64,000 nucleotides of DNA, taken from Pachyseris speciosa (taxonomy: Eukaryota > Cnidaria > Anthozoa > Scleractinia > Pachyseridae). Below, one piece after another: positions 63,685 to 64,000 of this stretch. Made by a program: the position numbers and the translations under genes. The first letter of the stretch is position 1. Each line of letters opens with the position of its first letter. The stretch spans positions 940,001-1,004,000 of the forward strand of contig JAEMWC010000050.1 of NCBI GenBank assembly GCA_016490735.1. The letters run 5' to 3'. The notes below the pieces were generated by a model. It saw only the letters and a program-made list of their open reading frames with translations, was not told where the DNA came from and did not search any database.

Positions 63685-64000
63685 TAACCGCTGTAATGAC
63701 TGTCGCTTCTGGCGAAAAAAACTTGCAAAGTAAGTTGCCTTGTTCCTAGGCCTCTCTCTGTTTCTTCTCGGTCAATTCGTCTCGGACCACGTGCGGCTGT
63801 TCGCCTCGGTTACGTCACCGAAACGAATTGATTGCGAGGGACTGGGAGGAAAGCCGTACAGGAACTAGGCAAAAAAGTATTATTAAGTATTATTTGTCGC
63901 GTAGTGAAAGTGGAAGCTGCAACGTCAGCGCATTCAATGGGTGACATAATACCTTTGTAGCGTATTGAATATTCCCTTCGAATTCAACGCTTCGATAAAT
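63685..64000. other. No gene recognised
   Basis: An imperfect inverted pair (AATTCGTCTCGGACC...; CGAAACGAATTGATTGCGAG) around 63770-63845 suggests another small hairpin repeat. Confidence 0.35.

Overview
The window is eukaryotic nuclear DNA, most likely from a cnidarian and probably a stony coral. Long AT-rich introns with GT/AG junctions, microsatellites, hairpin-type MITEs, tRNA-derived SINE-like repeats, CR1/L2-like, Penelope-like and DIRS-like retroelement debris and a decayed Polinton/Maverick-type element all fit. The species call is inference from remembered repeat types; no search was possible. No rRNA gene, intact tRNA gene or CRISPR array was found.

Three host gene models could be built by hand from splice sites whose phases agree. 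(1) Minus strand, 5.7-11.9 kb: three exons encoding a complete 72-residue protein I do not recognise. (2) Plus strand, 21.1-29.7 kb: three exons, all in phase 1, encoding the C-terminal part of a protein with two death domains joined by a Ser/Thr-rich linker; the last domain resembles that of MyD88. (3) Minus strand, 41.8-46.0 kb: three exons of a 2'-5'-oligoadenylate synthase (OAS) homologue with the nucleotidyltransferase motif and all three catalytic aspartates readable; its first exon was not found. Genes 2 and 3 both belong to innate-immunity-type families. A possible signal-peptide first exon lies at 13.6-13.8 kb on the minus strand.

Between these genes the sequence is dominated by mobile DNA: a Harbinger-type transposase remnant at the left edge; two RT remnants (6.4-7.4 and 17.9-19.2 kb); a giant fold-back structure (14461-16620) with a spacerless palindrome of about 460 bp and nested MITEs; three copies of one 447-bp MITE, each with a perfect target duplication; a piggyBac-like TTAA element (20161-21065); a 1.64-kb TIR element with its own ORF (25849-27491); a Tigger/pogo-like element (32473-33312); a DIRS remnant (37.8-38.5 kb); and an inverted duplication with its own ORF inside the OAS intron (44.0-45.1 kb).

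From 53.8 to 60.8 kb lies a decayed Polinton/adintovirus-like element: a protein-primed family-B DNA polymerase on the plus strand meets a truncated retroviral-type integrase on the minus strand, followed by five small minus-strand genes (at least three with predicted membrane segments) and one divergent plus-strand gene. At least three of these genes have a similar CAATTAAA-type motif just upstream of the start codon. The element is cut at its right side by a Penelope-like RT remnant (60.8-62.1 kb), followed by a tRNA-derived SINE and a Tc1/mariner-like element (62707-63684). No capsid, packaging ATPase or protease gene was recognised, so this copy looks internally deleted.
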